Part shown: positions 49,091 through 57,218 of the stretch, piece by piece
Numbering within the stretch: position 1 is the first letter of the stretch
How the letters are laid out: the number at the start of each line of letters is the position of its first letter
Source of the DNA: Thermoleophilia bacterium SCSIO 60948
Lineage (GTDB): Bacteria > Actinomycetota > Thermoleophilia > Solirubrobacterales > 70-9
NCBI GenBank assembly: GCA_021496505.1
Contig: CP053031.1
Location: forward strand, 434,001-498,000
DNA length: 64,000 nucleotides
Direction of reading: 5' to 3'
Notes under the pieces: model-generated
The model's input: the letters and a program-made list of their open reading frames with translations, nothing else
What the model was told of the DNA's origin: nothing
The model's database searches: none
Position numbers and translations under genes: made by a program

Positions 49091-50911
49091 CTACTTGCGC
49101 GAGTAGATCTGCTCGACCTCGCTGGAGAACTTCTCGGCGACGACGTTGCGCTTGACCTTGAGGGTCGGGGTGAGCTCACCGTCGGCCTGCGAGAGGTCGC
49201 GCGGCAGGATCTCGAAGCGCTTCACCTGCTCGACGCGGGCGAACTTCTGGTTGATCTGATCGATGTGCGCCTCGATCGAGGCGCGGACCTCGTCGCGACT
49301 CCGAAGCTCGGCGATGTCCGCCGGGAGATCGTGCTCTGAGGCGAAGGTCTTCGCCTCATCGGGATCGAGCGTGACGAGCGCCACGAGGTAGGGCCGCCGG
49401 TCGCCGAGCACGACGCACTGCGAGACCAGCGGATGCGCCTTGATCTCGGCCTCGAGGTTCGCCGGCGTGATGTTCTTGCCGCCCGCGGTGATGATGATGT
49501 CCTTCTTGCGGCCGGTGATCTTGAGGTAGCCGTCCGGGTCGAGCTCGCCGATGTCGCCGGTGTGGAGCCAGCCCTCGGGGTTGATCGTCTCCCGGGTGGC
49601 CTCCTCGTTCTTGTAGTAGCCCTGGAAGATGTTCGGGCCCTTGACGAGGATCTCGCCGTCCTCGGCGATCTTGATCTGACAGCCGGGGAACGGACGACCG
49701 ACCGTGCCCCACTTGAACGCGTCCGGCAGCGAGACGGCCGAGGCCGTCGAGGTCTCGGTCATTCCCCAGCCCTCGACGATGAGCACCCCGGCAGCGTCGA
49801 AGAACTCGAGGATCTCGGGGTTGATCGGAGCCGCGCCCGACAGGCCCTGCTTGATCCGGTTGCCGAACACGGAGCGGATCTTCGACAGCACGAGCGCGTC
49901 GGCGAGCTTGTGCTGGATCCCGAGGATCGGGTTCGGGCTGCCACCGCGGCGCTCGACCGCGCGGGTCTTGCGACCGACGCCGATCGCCCAGTCGAACAGA
50001 GCCTTCTTGACCCCGCCGGCGCGCTCCGCCGAGCCGGTCGCGGTCGTGTGGATCTTCTCGAACACGCGCGGGACCGACGGGAAGTACGTCGGGTTGACCT
50101 CGGAGAGGTTGTCGACGAGCTTCGTCGGGTCGCCCTCCCAGTAGGCGAGCTCGGCGCCGCAGGAGAACGAGACGAACTGCGTCAGCAGCGCGAACGAATG
50201 CGCAAGCGGCAGGTAGAGGAACGTGACGTCGTCGGGGCGGATGACGTTGACGGCGAGCGCCATGTCGGTCATCGACCGGTAGTTGCCGTGCGAGATCACG
50301 CAGCCCTTGGGCGGTCCGGTCGTGCCCGAGGTGTAGATGATCGTGCAGATGTCCTCACTCGTCACCGCCTCGTAGCGGGCGCGCCACTCGTCGGGCTGGT
50401 GGGAGCGCCCGCGCTCGGCGAGATCGGCGATCGAGACCGCGTCGTCGGACGACCCGGTCATCCGGATCACGTGCTCGAGCTTCGGGCACTGCTCGCGGAT
50501 CTGGCGGATCTTCTCGAGCTGCTCGTCGTTCTCGACGACGACGTAGCGCGAGTCCGAGTTGTCGAGGACGTACTGGCACTCCTCGGCCGAGTTCGTCTGG
50601 TAGATCGGCACGACCGTGGCGCCGATCGACAGCGCCGCGAAGTCGACGAGCGTCCACTCGCGGCGCGTGTTGGCGAGGATCGCGAGCTTCTCACCGCGCT
50701 GGACCCCCAGGTCCACGAGTCCGAGGGCGAGGTCGCGGACCTGCTCGCCGAACGCGTCGTAGGTCTCCGAGACCCACTGGCCGGCGTCGGTCTTGTAGCG
50801 GACCGCGGAATTGGAGCCGAACGATTCGACGGCGACCGGCAGCAGGTCGGCGATCGTGCGGCTCGCGGTCTGGGGTTCGGTCTCCCGCTCGGCGGCGGTG
50901 GCCATCTCCAT
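49091..50911 (-). CDS. long-chain acyl-CoA synthetase (AMP-binding)
   Basis: A 606-residue fatty acid activating enzyme. The AMP-binding P-loop YTSGTTGPPKG (193-203), LPLAHSFA, GWGMTETS and GWLHTGDIGELDPDGYLKITGRKKD motifs are all present, and the C-terminal GGKNITPANLE lysine region is intact. Long-chain preference is inferred from similarity to FadD15/FAA1-like enzymes. GGAG-like purines precede the ATG on its strand. Confidence 0.94.
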   Translation of the reverse strand: MEMATAAERETEPQTASRTIADLLPVAVESFGSNSAVRYKTDAGQWVSETYDAFGEQVRDLALGLVDLGVQRGEKLAILANTRREWTLVDFAALSIGATVVPIYQTNSAEECQYVLDNSDSRYVVVENDEQLEKIRQIREQCPKLEHVIRMTGSSDDAVSIADLAERGRSHQPDEWRARYEAVTSEDICTIIYTSGTTGPPKGCVISHGNYRSMTDMALAVNVIRPDDVTFLYLPLAHSFALLTQFVSFSCGAELAYWEGDPTKLVDNLSEVNPTYFPSVPRVFEKIHTTATGSAERAGGVKKALFDWAIGVGRKTRAVERRGGSPNPILGIQHKLADALVLSKIRSVFGNRIKQGLSGAAPINPEILEFFDAAGVLIVEGWGMTETSTASAVSLPDAFKWGTVGRPFPGCQIKIAEDGEILVKGPNIFQGYYKNEEATRETINPEGWLHTGDIGELDPDGYLKITGRKKDIIITAGGKNITPANLEAEIKAHPLVSQCVVLGDRRPYLVALVTLDPDEAKTFASEHDLPADIAELRSRDEVRASIEAHIDQINQKFARVEQVKRFEILPRDLSQADGELTPTLKVKRNVVAEKFSSEVEQIYSRK

Positions 50912-51047
50912 ACGGCGAATCAGCTCCTCTGGTGCTTTCGCCCGGCTTCGCTCCCCGCTTCAGCGAGGTCGCGGCGGATCCCTCCACCCGCGCCGGGATA
51001 CGTGCCGAACGCTACCTGAGCCCGCCGTATGTCGCCATGTCTGCGGC

Positions 51048-51230
51048 CTACGCGGCGGGCCGCTGGGCCTCGGCCGACTGCGAATCAGCGGCGAGGCTGG
51101 CGGCGAACAGCGTCTTGTCGACCCGTCCCGCGAGGATCGGCACCCCGTTCTCGACGCAGTGTGCGAGGACCTGCTCGCGCTCCATGTCGTGGTGGTCGGC
51201 CAGTTCCTCGGGGGTCAGGTGGTTCGCCAT
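51048..51230 (-). CDS. small helix-turn-helix-like protein
   Basis: A 60-residue protein beginning MANHLTPEELADHHDMEREQ and continuing VLAHCVENGVPILAGRVDKTLFAASL. The helix pattern resembles small excisionase/MerR-like DNA-binding domains, though too short for a firm call. A strong RBS (GAGGAGAG) lies about 6 nt upstream, which supports it as a real gene. It is separated from the acyl-CoA synthetase by the latter's promoter region and is in the same direction but downstream genes do not overlap. Confidence 0.6.
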   Translation of the reverse strand: MANHLTPEELADHHDMEREQVLAHCVENGVPILAGRVDKTLFAASLAADSQSAEAQRPAA

Positions 51231-51338
51231 CGGCGTCTCTCCTCATGGCCTCGCGGCCGTAGCTCTCCTGCCGGCCGAACCTATGACCGCGCCGGAGCGC
51301 TGTCAACGCGCAGCACGTGCGCGGGCGCCCCGGTCGCC

Positions 51339-51344
51339 TACGAT
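51339..51344 (+). promoter_or_regulatory. TACGAT -10-like box
   Basis: TACGAT lies 10 nt before the GTG at 51355, giving a leaderless start for the two-gene unit that follows. Confidence 0.35.
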
Positions 51345-51354
51345 TCGAGCCAGA

Positions 51355-51618
51355 GTGGAAGCGCGAACCTCAAGCTCCGCCGAGGGCTCCCGCAGCAGCC
51401 TCATCGACGTGCTGATGGAGACGGAGCTCTACTCGATCGGCGCATTCTTCTGCGACGAGCACCCCGAGCTGGTCGACGAGGTCGTCGCGCGTTCGACCGA
51501 GATCGAGTCGAGCGGCCTCGAGAGCTACGCGGCCGACCTCGGGATCGGAGTCGAGGAGGGCTTCGAGACGCTGCTCACAGGGCTCGCCGTCCGCTACTAC
51601 AAGGCCGTCACCGGATGA
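51355..51618 (+). CDS. hypothetical small protein
   Basis: An 87-residue acidic protein with no motif I recognise (central part LMETELYSIGAFFCDEHPEL, end LTGLAVRYYKAVTG). The GTG at 51355 is chosen because TACGAT is 10 nt upstream and no RBS exists. The stop overlaps the start of the next gene in ATGA, so the two are probably co-translated. Confidence 0.6.
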   Translation: MEARTSSSAEGSRSSLIDVLMETELYSIGAFFCDEHPELVDEVVARSTEIESSGLESYAADLGIGVEEGFETLLTGLAVRYYKAVTG

Positions 51619-52295
51619 GGATGTCGGCCTGGGTGCCGCGCGTCCTGATCGTGTTGTTCGCGAGCCTGATCGGCTATTCGATCGTCTCGATCGCGGTCGG
51701 CGAGTCGGGGCCGGAGTCGGCGGAGATCGGCGGCGTCAACGACGTCCAGCGGATCTTCGGCGGCATCGAGCAGGAGGGCCCGTTCCTCGGCGAGGACGAC
51801 GCGCCTGTCACGGTGACCGTCTTCAACGACGTCCAGTGCGCGGACTGCGCCGCCTACCAGGTCGAGGTGATCGACCCACTCGTCGAGAAGTACGTTCGGC
51901 CGGGTGACGTGCGGATGGAGCTGATCCACATCTCGACGATCGCCCGCAACGCGACGATCGGCGGGATCGCGAGCGCGACCGCCGGGATCCAGGACCGCGG
52001 CTGGCAGTACGCGGACACGTTCGCGCGCAACTTCGAGAGCTTCGACCAGTCGGTCGACGACGAGGAGCTCAGGGAGGTCGCCGACTCGGTCCCCGGGCTC
52101 GAGGTCGAGCAGTGGGAGGCGGACCTCGAAGACGACGCGGCGCAGGACGTGATCGATGCCGACGCGCAGCTCGCGATCGACCTCGGCCTCGACGACGAGC
52201 CGGCCGTCCAGGTCTCGGGTCCGGGCGGCGAGGAGCTGCTCGACGACAGCCCGTCGGGCGACGAGATCGAGGCCGCGATCGCCGCGGCGGGCTAG
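51615..52295 (+). CDS. membrane-anchored DsbA-like thioredoxin-fold protein
   Basis: A 226-residue protein with one N-terminal hydrophobic segment (VLIVLFASLIGYSIVSIAV), so it faces outward as an anchored or exported protein. VTVTVFNDVQCADCAAYQ contains a CxxC site (CADC) at the expected place of a DsbA/thioredoxin fold (DSBA_oxidored-like or thioredoxin_4). It probably handles disulfide exchange in exported proteins. Its stop is shared with the convergent VTT gene in a CTAG. Confidence 0.85.
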   Translation: MRMSAWVPRVLIVLFASLIGYSIVSIAVGESGPESAEIGGVNDVQRIFGGIEQEGPFLGEDDAPVTVTVFNDVQCADCAAYQVEVIDPLVEKYVRPGDVRMELIHISTIARNATIGGIASATAGIQDRGWQYADTFARNFESFDQSVDDEELREVADSVPGLEVEQWEADLEDDAAQDVIDADAQLAIDLGLDDEPAVQVSGPGGEELLDDSPSGDEIEAAIAAAG

Positions 52296-53056
52296 CCCTT
52301 CGGGATTTCGATCTCCGAATCGGAGGCGGGCTTCGGCTTCGGCTTGGGCTTGAGGTACTTCATCGACAGCAGCAGCGCGATCAGGACGCCGACGCCGATC
52401 CAGAGCGCCGGATCTGACAGCGAGAGCTCGTCGAGGCGGCTGCCGAAGAAGACGAAGAGCGCGGTGATCGGGAAGTAGCCGACCGCCGAGGTCCAGGTGA
52501 AGCGGCCGAGCGGGACCCGCGCGGCGCCCGCCGCCACCGAGAAGAGGCTGAACGGGACGATCGGGACGAGCCGCATCGCGAGCAGCAGCGTGATCCCACC
52601 GCGCTCGGCCATCGCCTCGGCGCGCTCGAAGCGCTCGGCGCCGATCACGCGGTGGAGGAGGGGCGGGCCGGCCATCCGGCCGATCGTCCAGCCGAGGACT
52701 CCCGAGACGGTCCAGCCGGTGAGGCAGACGATGAGCGCGGGCCAGAAGCCGTAGACGAAGCCCGCGGCCGTGTTGACGATCTCGGTCGGATACCAGACGA
52801 CGGTGTGGACGATCGTGAGGCCGAACAGGATCGCGTAGCCGCCGGCCCCGAGCGCGAGCAGCTCCTCGCGGACCGCCTCGGTGTCGCCCTGGAGCGCGTT
52901 GACGACCGCCTCGCGCAGCGGCGGGATCGCCAGCGCGGCGCCGACGCAGGCCAGGATCAGCGCCACCGGGAGGCCGTAGCGCAGCAGGCGCGTCGAGCGC
53001 TCGTCGGCGGGGCTCGGCGCCGGTTCGGCCTCGGGGCGTTTCACGCTCGCCGTCAT
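52292..53056 (-). CDS. TVP38/TMEM64-type VTT-domain membrane protein
   Basis: A 254-residue protein with about five or six hydrophobic segments. GFWPALIVCLTGWTVSGVLGWTIGRMAG and the loop RLVPIVPFSLFSVAAGAARVPLGRFTWTSAVG are the VTT/DedA-like signatures. Relatives act as lipid scramblases or undecaprenyl-phosphate translocases. The ATG at 53056 is chosen over 53131, which would place the start against the tRNA gene. Confidence 0.88.
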   Translation of the reverse strand: MTASVKRPEAEPAPSPADERSTRLLRYGLPVALILACVGAALAIPPLREAVVNALQGDTEAVREELLALGAGGYAILFGLTIVHTVVWYPTEIVNTAAGFVYGFWPALIVCLTGWTVSGVLGWTIGRMAGPPLLHRVIGAERFERAEAMAERGGITLLLAMRLVPIVPFSLFSVAAGAARVPLGRFTWTSAVGYFPITALFVFFGSRLDELSLSDPALWIGVGVLIALLLSMKYLKPKPKPKPASDSEIEIPKG

Positions 53057-53136
53057 CGCGACCGCCGAGTATCGCCCCCTCCCGAGGCGATCCGATGACG
53101 ATCCTGTCAACGCCACGTCATAATGGGCCACTCTCT

Positions 53137-53210
53137 CGGGGCGTGGCGCAGCCTGGTAGCGCGCACCGTTCGGGTCGGTGAGGTCCCCGGTTCAAATCCG
53201 GGCGCCCCGA
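53137..53210 (+). tRNA. tRNA-Pro (anticodon CGG)
   Basis: A complete cloverleaf of 74 nt. The acceptor stem CGGGGCG pairs with CGCCCCG, the D stem GCGC pairs with GCGC, the anticodon stem CACCG pairs with CGGTG around loop TTCGGGT, and the T arm is CCCGG-TTCAAAT-CCGGG. The anticodon CGG reads the proline codon CCG. C1-G72 is typical for bacterial tRNA-Pro. The discriminator is A and no CCA is encoded. Confidence 0.96.
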
Positions 53211-53292
53211 TTGCTCTCGCCGCCCGGCGCCGGCGGAGCATGCCGTCGAGCGCCGGACCGTAGCCCCGGCCGTCGCCCGCGCCGGCGGCGGG

Positions 53293-53931
53293 TCAGGTCG
53301 TGGCGGGTGGCGCCGGAAGGCCGCCGGGACCCGTGCGCTGCGCGGGCACGCGCCCACGGCCGAGCGAATGGCCGTTCGAGCGCGCCTGCATGACGCCCGT
53401 CTCGATCTCGGCGAAGTGGCCGCGGTGGCTCTCCGGCTCGCAGTCGAGCAGCCGCGCGATCTCGGCGATCGGATCGGCGAGCACGTCGCAACGACCGAGG
53501 ACGTGAAGGGTCAGCTCGCCGATCTCGAGCGAGGCGCCGGGGAGGTCGGTGACGAGCTTGGCCGCCTGCTCGAGCCGGTCGCGCTCGACGGCCGCGAGCG
53601 GGAAGCGATAGGCGACGTCGGGGCCGTCGGCGTCGGGTACGAACCGGACGACCGCCATCTGCTCACCGGCCCGGGCGATCGCCTCGGCGAAGTTGTCGAC
53701 GACCTCGGGGTCCAGGGTGCCGAGCCTGATCAGAGCCGAGGGCTCGGCGGACTCCATCCAGTTGCCGGCCGCGTCCTCGATAGCGATCGCCACCCCGAGC
53801 TCACCGGCGAGCGTCTCGGCCTGCTCGGCCCAGCGCGTGTACTCCGCGGACTCGTGGAAGCCCTCGTGGCTGTGTTCGTCGTGGCGAAACGGCGTGACGC
53901 CGATCGCCGACTGCTCGGACCAGGGACTCAT
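53293..53931 (-). CDS. hypothetical protein
   Basis: A 212-residue acidic protein with a His-rich start (FRHDEHSHEGFHESAEY) and a basic, Pro/Gly-rich tail. I recognise no domain; the centre is mixed alpha/beta with GVAIAIEDAAGNWMES, and LTLHVLGRCDVLADPIAEI. It is the last gene of a five-gene operon and overlaps the preceding gene by 4 nt. Confidence 0.6.
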   Translation of the reverse strand: MSPWSEQSAIGVTPFRHDEHSHEGFHESAEYTRWAEQAETLAGELGVAIAIEDAAGNWMESAEPSALIRLGTLDPEVVDNFAEAIARAGEQMAVVRFVPDADGPDVAYRFPLAAVERDRLEQAAKLVTDLPGASLEIGELTLHVLGRCDVLADPIAEIARLLDCEPESHRGHFAEIETGVMQARSNGHSLGRGRVPAQRTGPGGLPAPPATT

Positions 53932-54425
53932 GCGCTCGCCTCAGCTCGCTTGGCGTTGCGCAGGTGGACGACGTAGGCCAGGGCCGAGAGCGCGAAGAAC
54001 GCCGCCGAGAGCAACAGCCACCGCGCGACGAAGTCGGGGGCGTTGCCGGTCTTCGCGGCGAGGTCCGCGCTCGAGAATCCGAGGATCAGGGGAAACCAAA
54101 CCAACAGCATGATCGCCGACTGGAACACCGGAACGCGTAGGAAGTTGATCGCCTGGGGGTCGCTGGGCGGCGGGCGCTGCGGTCGCGTCGCGCGTCCGTA
54201 GGCGGCGACGTGGAGCGCGGAATAGACCGGGAAGGCGATCAGGTCGTGGCCGATCGCCGCGGCGAAGAACCAGATCGCGATCGCCACCGGGTGGTCGTCG
54301 CGGAAGATCATCCAGACGGCGAAACCGACGACGAGCAGGCTGATCGCGGTCGCGAGCATGCGCAGCGGCCCGTCGGTCGGACGGCCCGCGATGCGCTCGG
54401 CCGGTGCGGCTGCTGGGGCGCTCAT
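53928..54425 (-). CDS. small membrane protein
   Basis: A 165-residue protein with four hydrophobic segments (around MLATAISLLVVGFAVWMIF, AIAIWFFAAAIGHDLIAF, AIMLLVWFPLILGF and WLLLSAAFFALSALAYVV). No known family comes to mind. The ATG at 54425 overlaps the upstream oxidoreductase stop by 4 nt, so it is probably a partner, such as an additional membrane subunit (inference). Confidence 0.65.
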   Translation of the reverse strand: MSAPAAAPAERIAGRPTDGPLRMLATAISLLVVGFAVWMIFRDDHPVAIAIWFFAAAIGHDLIAFPVYSALHVAAYGRATRPQRPPPSDPQAINFLRVPVFQSAIMLLVWFPLILGFSSADLAAKTGNAPDFVARWLLLSAAFFALSALAYVVHLRNAKRAEASA

Positions 54426-55717
54426 GACTCGACCTCGAAGCTCATCCGCCCGACCCACTTCGTGCAGTGCACCCCCGGCATCGCCGGGGCGATGATCCGC
54501 GCCGGGTAGCCGTGGTCCGCCGACAGGGCCTCGCCGTTGACGCCGAGGGCGAGCAGCGAGCGCTCATCCTCGATCACGTCGCGGCCGAGCGTCACCGAGC
54601 GAAACGGTCCGTCGGCCTGGAGCGACTCGACGAACACGGCCCCCGCGCCTGTCGCGCCGGCGAGCTCCGCGAGGTCGGCGAGCGGGACCCCGGTCCAGGT
54701 CTGGGTCGTCGACCAGCCCTCGACGCACGCGATCGGGAGCTCCTCCGTGCGCTGTTCCATCGACTCGAGATCGGCCCGGGTCAGGCTCATGCGCTCGGCC
54801 CCCTCGAGCTCGAGGCGCCAGCCGTCGTCGATCTCACCGGGCTCGATGCCCACCGATTGCGCAGTCTTGTTGATCTGGAAGTCATTGGCCGCGTCCTGTG
54901 CGGCCGTGCCGCTCGGATCGGTTCCGTGCGGCGCCAGTATGGCGAGCGGCCTCAACGGGCCGCCGATCACCTGTGCGGCACTCATCAGGCCGAGTAGGCC
55001 GCTCGCCGTCGCCACCGTGCCGAGGAAGCCGCGTCGCGAGACGGTCGGGCGCCTCGGGTCCGCGGGCGTCGACGTATGAGGGTCGTAGGGCTCGGGGCGC
55101 GTGTGAGCGAGGTCCTCGCGCAGGGGCCTGACGATCCCCCGCTCGCGAAAGCTCCGTAGGACGAGGGGCATCTTCAGCCCGACGTGCAGGACGAGCGAGG
55201 CGCTGAAGATGATCGCCGCGTAGACGTGGACCGGGACGAACGAGAACGCCCACGGATAGAAGAGCTGGATGTTCAGGACGCCGGTCACGAACACGAGCAG
55301 CGCGCCGGCCACGAGACCGAGCAGCGAGAGTCGCTCGAGCGCCTGACCGACCGAGTCGACGGGCGGCCAATCGAAGAACTTCGGCATCGCCGACCACAAC
55401 TTCGCCAGCAGCAGCGGGACCGCCATCAGGCCGCTGACGACGTGGATCCCCTGCGTCGCCGCGTAGAGCCAGGCCGGCGAGGTCGGCCAGACGACGTCCG
55501 GCAGCCCGATGCCGAGCGGTGCGTCCGGGACGATCGCGTTGTCGCCGAGGTAGGGCGAGTAGGCGAGGTGCGAGGCGAGACCGGTCAGCGCGCAGATCAC
55601 CAACAGCGGCAGCAGCGAGGCCCCGAGGACCGAGGTCAGCCACGGCCCACGCAGCGGACTGCGCCAGAACGCCGGATCGAACGGTCCCGGCGGCCGCGGA
55701 AGCCGCGGGACCCTCAC
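54422..55717 (-). CDS. fusion of cytochrome b561-like membrane domain and sulfite-oxidase-type molybdopterin domain
   Basis: A 431-residue fusion. Residues about 25-185 contain four hydrophobic helices with His residues (His50, His92, His164, His178) that could ligate heme b. A cytoplasmic-looking linker then leads to a twin-arginine motif SRRGFLG (227-233) and a hydrophobic stretch, normally found at a protein start. Residues about 275-431 are a sulfite oxidase/YedY-type molybdenum cofactor domain with the Mo-binding Cys331 in ACVEGWS and the late PAMPGVHCTKWVGR. The GTG at 55717 overlaps the preceding stop (GTGA). The cofactor synthesis genes lie 3 kb downstream. Substrate unknown. Confidence 0.87.
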   Translation of the reverse strand: MRVPRLPRPPGPFDPAFWRSPLRGPWLTSVLGASLLPLLVICALTGLASHLAYSPYLGDNAIVPDAPLGIGLPDVVWPTSPAWLYAATQGIHVVSGLMAVPLLLAKLWSAMPKFFDWPPVDSVGQALERLSLLGLVAGALLVFVTGVLNIQLFYPWAFSFVPVHVYAAIIFSASLVLHVGLKMPLVLRSFRERGIVRPLREDLAHTRPEPYDPHTSTPADPRRPTVSRRGFLGTVATASGLLGLMSAAQVIGGPLRPLAILAPHGTDPSGTAAQDAANDFQINKTAQSVGIEPGEIDDGWRLELEGAERMSLTRADLESMEQRTEELPIACVEGWSTTQTWTGVPLADLAELAGATGAGAVFVESLQADGPFRSVTLGRDVIEDERSLLALGVNGEALSADHGYPARIIAPAMPGVHCTKWVGRMSFEVES

Positions 55718-56394
55718 CGCGCCCCACCGCTCGGTGCGTCGGCGCTCGCCGCATCGAGGGCTCGGGCGATCGGCGCGATGGCCGCGGCCAGGTGTGAGCC
55801 GGGGGCCTCGGCCGCGACGGCGAGTGCGTCCTCGAACGTGTCGAAATCGCGCAGCTCGGGGAGCATCTCGGTCGCGAGGCCGAGCTCGCGCAGGCGGGCG
55901 AGCTGCTCGGCGCCGGTGTCGTCGGTCGACATCGGCACGCCGAGGAGCGCCTTCGGGTCCGGCTCGCGAAAGCCGATCGCCCAGTAGCCGCCGTCGGGCG
56001 CCAGGCCGAGCACCGCATCGACACCGGGCTCGAGGAGCTTGGCCAGCGACGCGTCGAGCAGCTCCGGCGTCACCTGCGGCGTATCCATCCCGATCAGGAG
56101 CGCCGGCCCTCCGACCTCCGCGAACGCCGCGGCGAGCCGGCGGTCGAGCCCGCCGTCGGCTTGGGCGACGACCTCGAGCTGGGCGGGGACCCAGCCGCGC
56201 GGGTCGCCATCGAAGGCGACCACACGCCGCGCGGGTGAGTCGGCCTCGAGCACCGCGGCGAACGTGTCGTCGAGCGCGGCGGCGGCGAGCCAGGCGCCCT
56301 GCTCGGGAGCGAGCGGCGGCGAGAGCCGAGTCTTCGCGCGGCCCGGGACGGGCTCCTTCGCGATCACGATCAGCGCCGCTCCGCCGTCGCTCAC
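55714..56394 (-). CDS. TIGR04282-like (DUF2064) nucleotidyl/glycosyl transferase
   Basis: A 226-residue protein: LIVIAKEPVPGRAKTRLSPPLAPEQ at the start and LIGMDTPQVTPELLD then GLAPDGGYWAIG in the middle, the pattern of the rSAM/selenodomain-associated transferase 1 family (TIGR04282). It may modify a sugar or nucleotide. The GTG at 56394 gives the proper start and overlaps the GT2 stop by 4 nt. Confidence 0.87.
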   Translation of the reverse strand: MSDGGAALIVIAKEPVPGRAKTRLSPPLAPEQGAWLAAAALDDTFAAVLEADSPARRVVAFDGDPRGWVPAQLEVVAQADGGLDRRLAAAFAEVGGPALLIGMDTPQVTPELLDASLAKLLEPGVDAVLGLAPDGGYWAIGFREPDPKALLGVPMSTDDTGAEQLARLRELGLATEMLPELRDFDTFEDALAVAAEAPGSHLAAAIAPIARALDAASADAPSGGAR

Positions 56395-57071
56395 CGCAGC
56401 GCCTTCGACATGTCGCGGGCCGTGCGGATCGTGCCGCGGACGGTGCCGGTGATCTTCGAGCGCCCGACACGCGGGTGGTAGGTGATCTCCGTCTCGCGAA
56501 TCGTCCAACCCGCCTCACCCGCGCGCAGCACCATCTCGAGCGGCCATCCGAAGCGGCGGTCGACGAGGCCGAGGTCGAGCAGGGCCTGGCGGCGCGCGGC
56601 GCGCATCGGCCCGATGTCGGTCAGCTTGGTGCCCGTGCGACGGCTTGCGATTCGGCCGAGCAGCAGGTTGGCGGCGCGCCCGTGGATCGTGAAGCTGCCG
56701 CGGGGGCCGCGGCGGGCTCCGACGACGAGGTCCGCCTCGTCTCGGGCGACCGGTCCCACGACGCGATCGAGCTCGCGCGGGTCGAGTGAGGCGTCGCAAT
56801 CCATGAAGCAGACGATGTCCGCGCTGGCGGCGACGAGACCGGCGTAGCAGGCGGCGCCGAAGCCCTTCGCCTCCTCGTAGACGACGTCGGCCCCGTGCTC
56901 GCGCGCGACCGAGTCCGAGCCGTCGGTCGAGCCGTTGTCGACGACGATCGCCCGGTAGCCGTCGGGCCAGCGCGACATCACCCACGGGATGGCCGCGGCC
57001 TCGTCGAGGACCGGCAGGACGACGTCGACGGTCGCGGTCGCGGGGCTGGGATCTCCGGCAGGCTCGGTCAT
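56391..57071 (-). CDS. glycosyltransferase family 2 (polyprenyl-phosphate sugar transferase-like)
   Basis: A 226-residue GT2. VDVVLPVLDEAAAIPWVM, the VDNGSTDGS motif, FMDCDASLDP (DxD metal site) and the DIGPMRAARR region match small DPM1-like enzymes. It heads the five-gene operon. The ATG at 57071 is preferred to 57110, which falls only 5 nt after a TATTCT block on its strand. Confidence 0.88.
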   Translation of the reverse strand: MTEPAGDPSPATATVDVVLPVLDEAAAIPWVMSRWPDGYRAIVVDNGSTDGSDSVAREHGADVVYEEAKGFGAACYAGLVAASADIVCFMDCDASLDPRELDRVVGPVARDEADLVVGARRGPRGSFTIHGRAANLLLGRIASRRTGTKLTDIGPMRAARRQALLDLGLVDRRFGWPLEMVLRAGEAGWTIRETEITYHPRVGRSKITGTVRGTIRTARDMSKALR

Positions 57072-57161
57072 CAGGGTTCGGGGGTCCGCGAATAGGGGCT
57101 CGCTCCGCATGATGAGAATACGTACGAGCGGCCCAGGTCGATCAAGTTCGTGGAGCGCGAC

Positions 57162-57167
57162 TAGCCT
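57162..57167 (+). promoter_or_regulatory. TAGCCT -10-like box before the epimerase
   Basis: TAGCCT lies 9 nt before an ATG at 57177 that opens a short ORF coupled to the epimerase. It matches the leaderless pattern. Confidence 0.3.
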
Positions 57168-57176
57168 CCCGCCCCG

Positions 57177-57218
57177 ATGTCGCCGATGAGTCTCGATCCC
57201 GCCCCACGAGCCGGATGA
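57177..57218 (+). CDS. possible 13-aa uORF coupled to the epimerase
   Basis: An ATG ORF of 13 codons (MSPMSLDPAPRAG) begins 9 nt after TAGCCT, and its TGA overlaps the epimerase ATG in ATGA. A leaderless ribosome could translate it and re-initiate on the epimerase. Short and unproven. Confidence 0.25.
   Translation: MSPMSLDPAPRAG

Noticed and set aside
53057-53131. Longer start for the VTT membrane protein at 53131
   Set aside because: It would start 6 nt from the divergent tRNA gene and adds 25 residues without family similarity.
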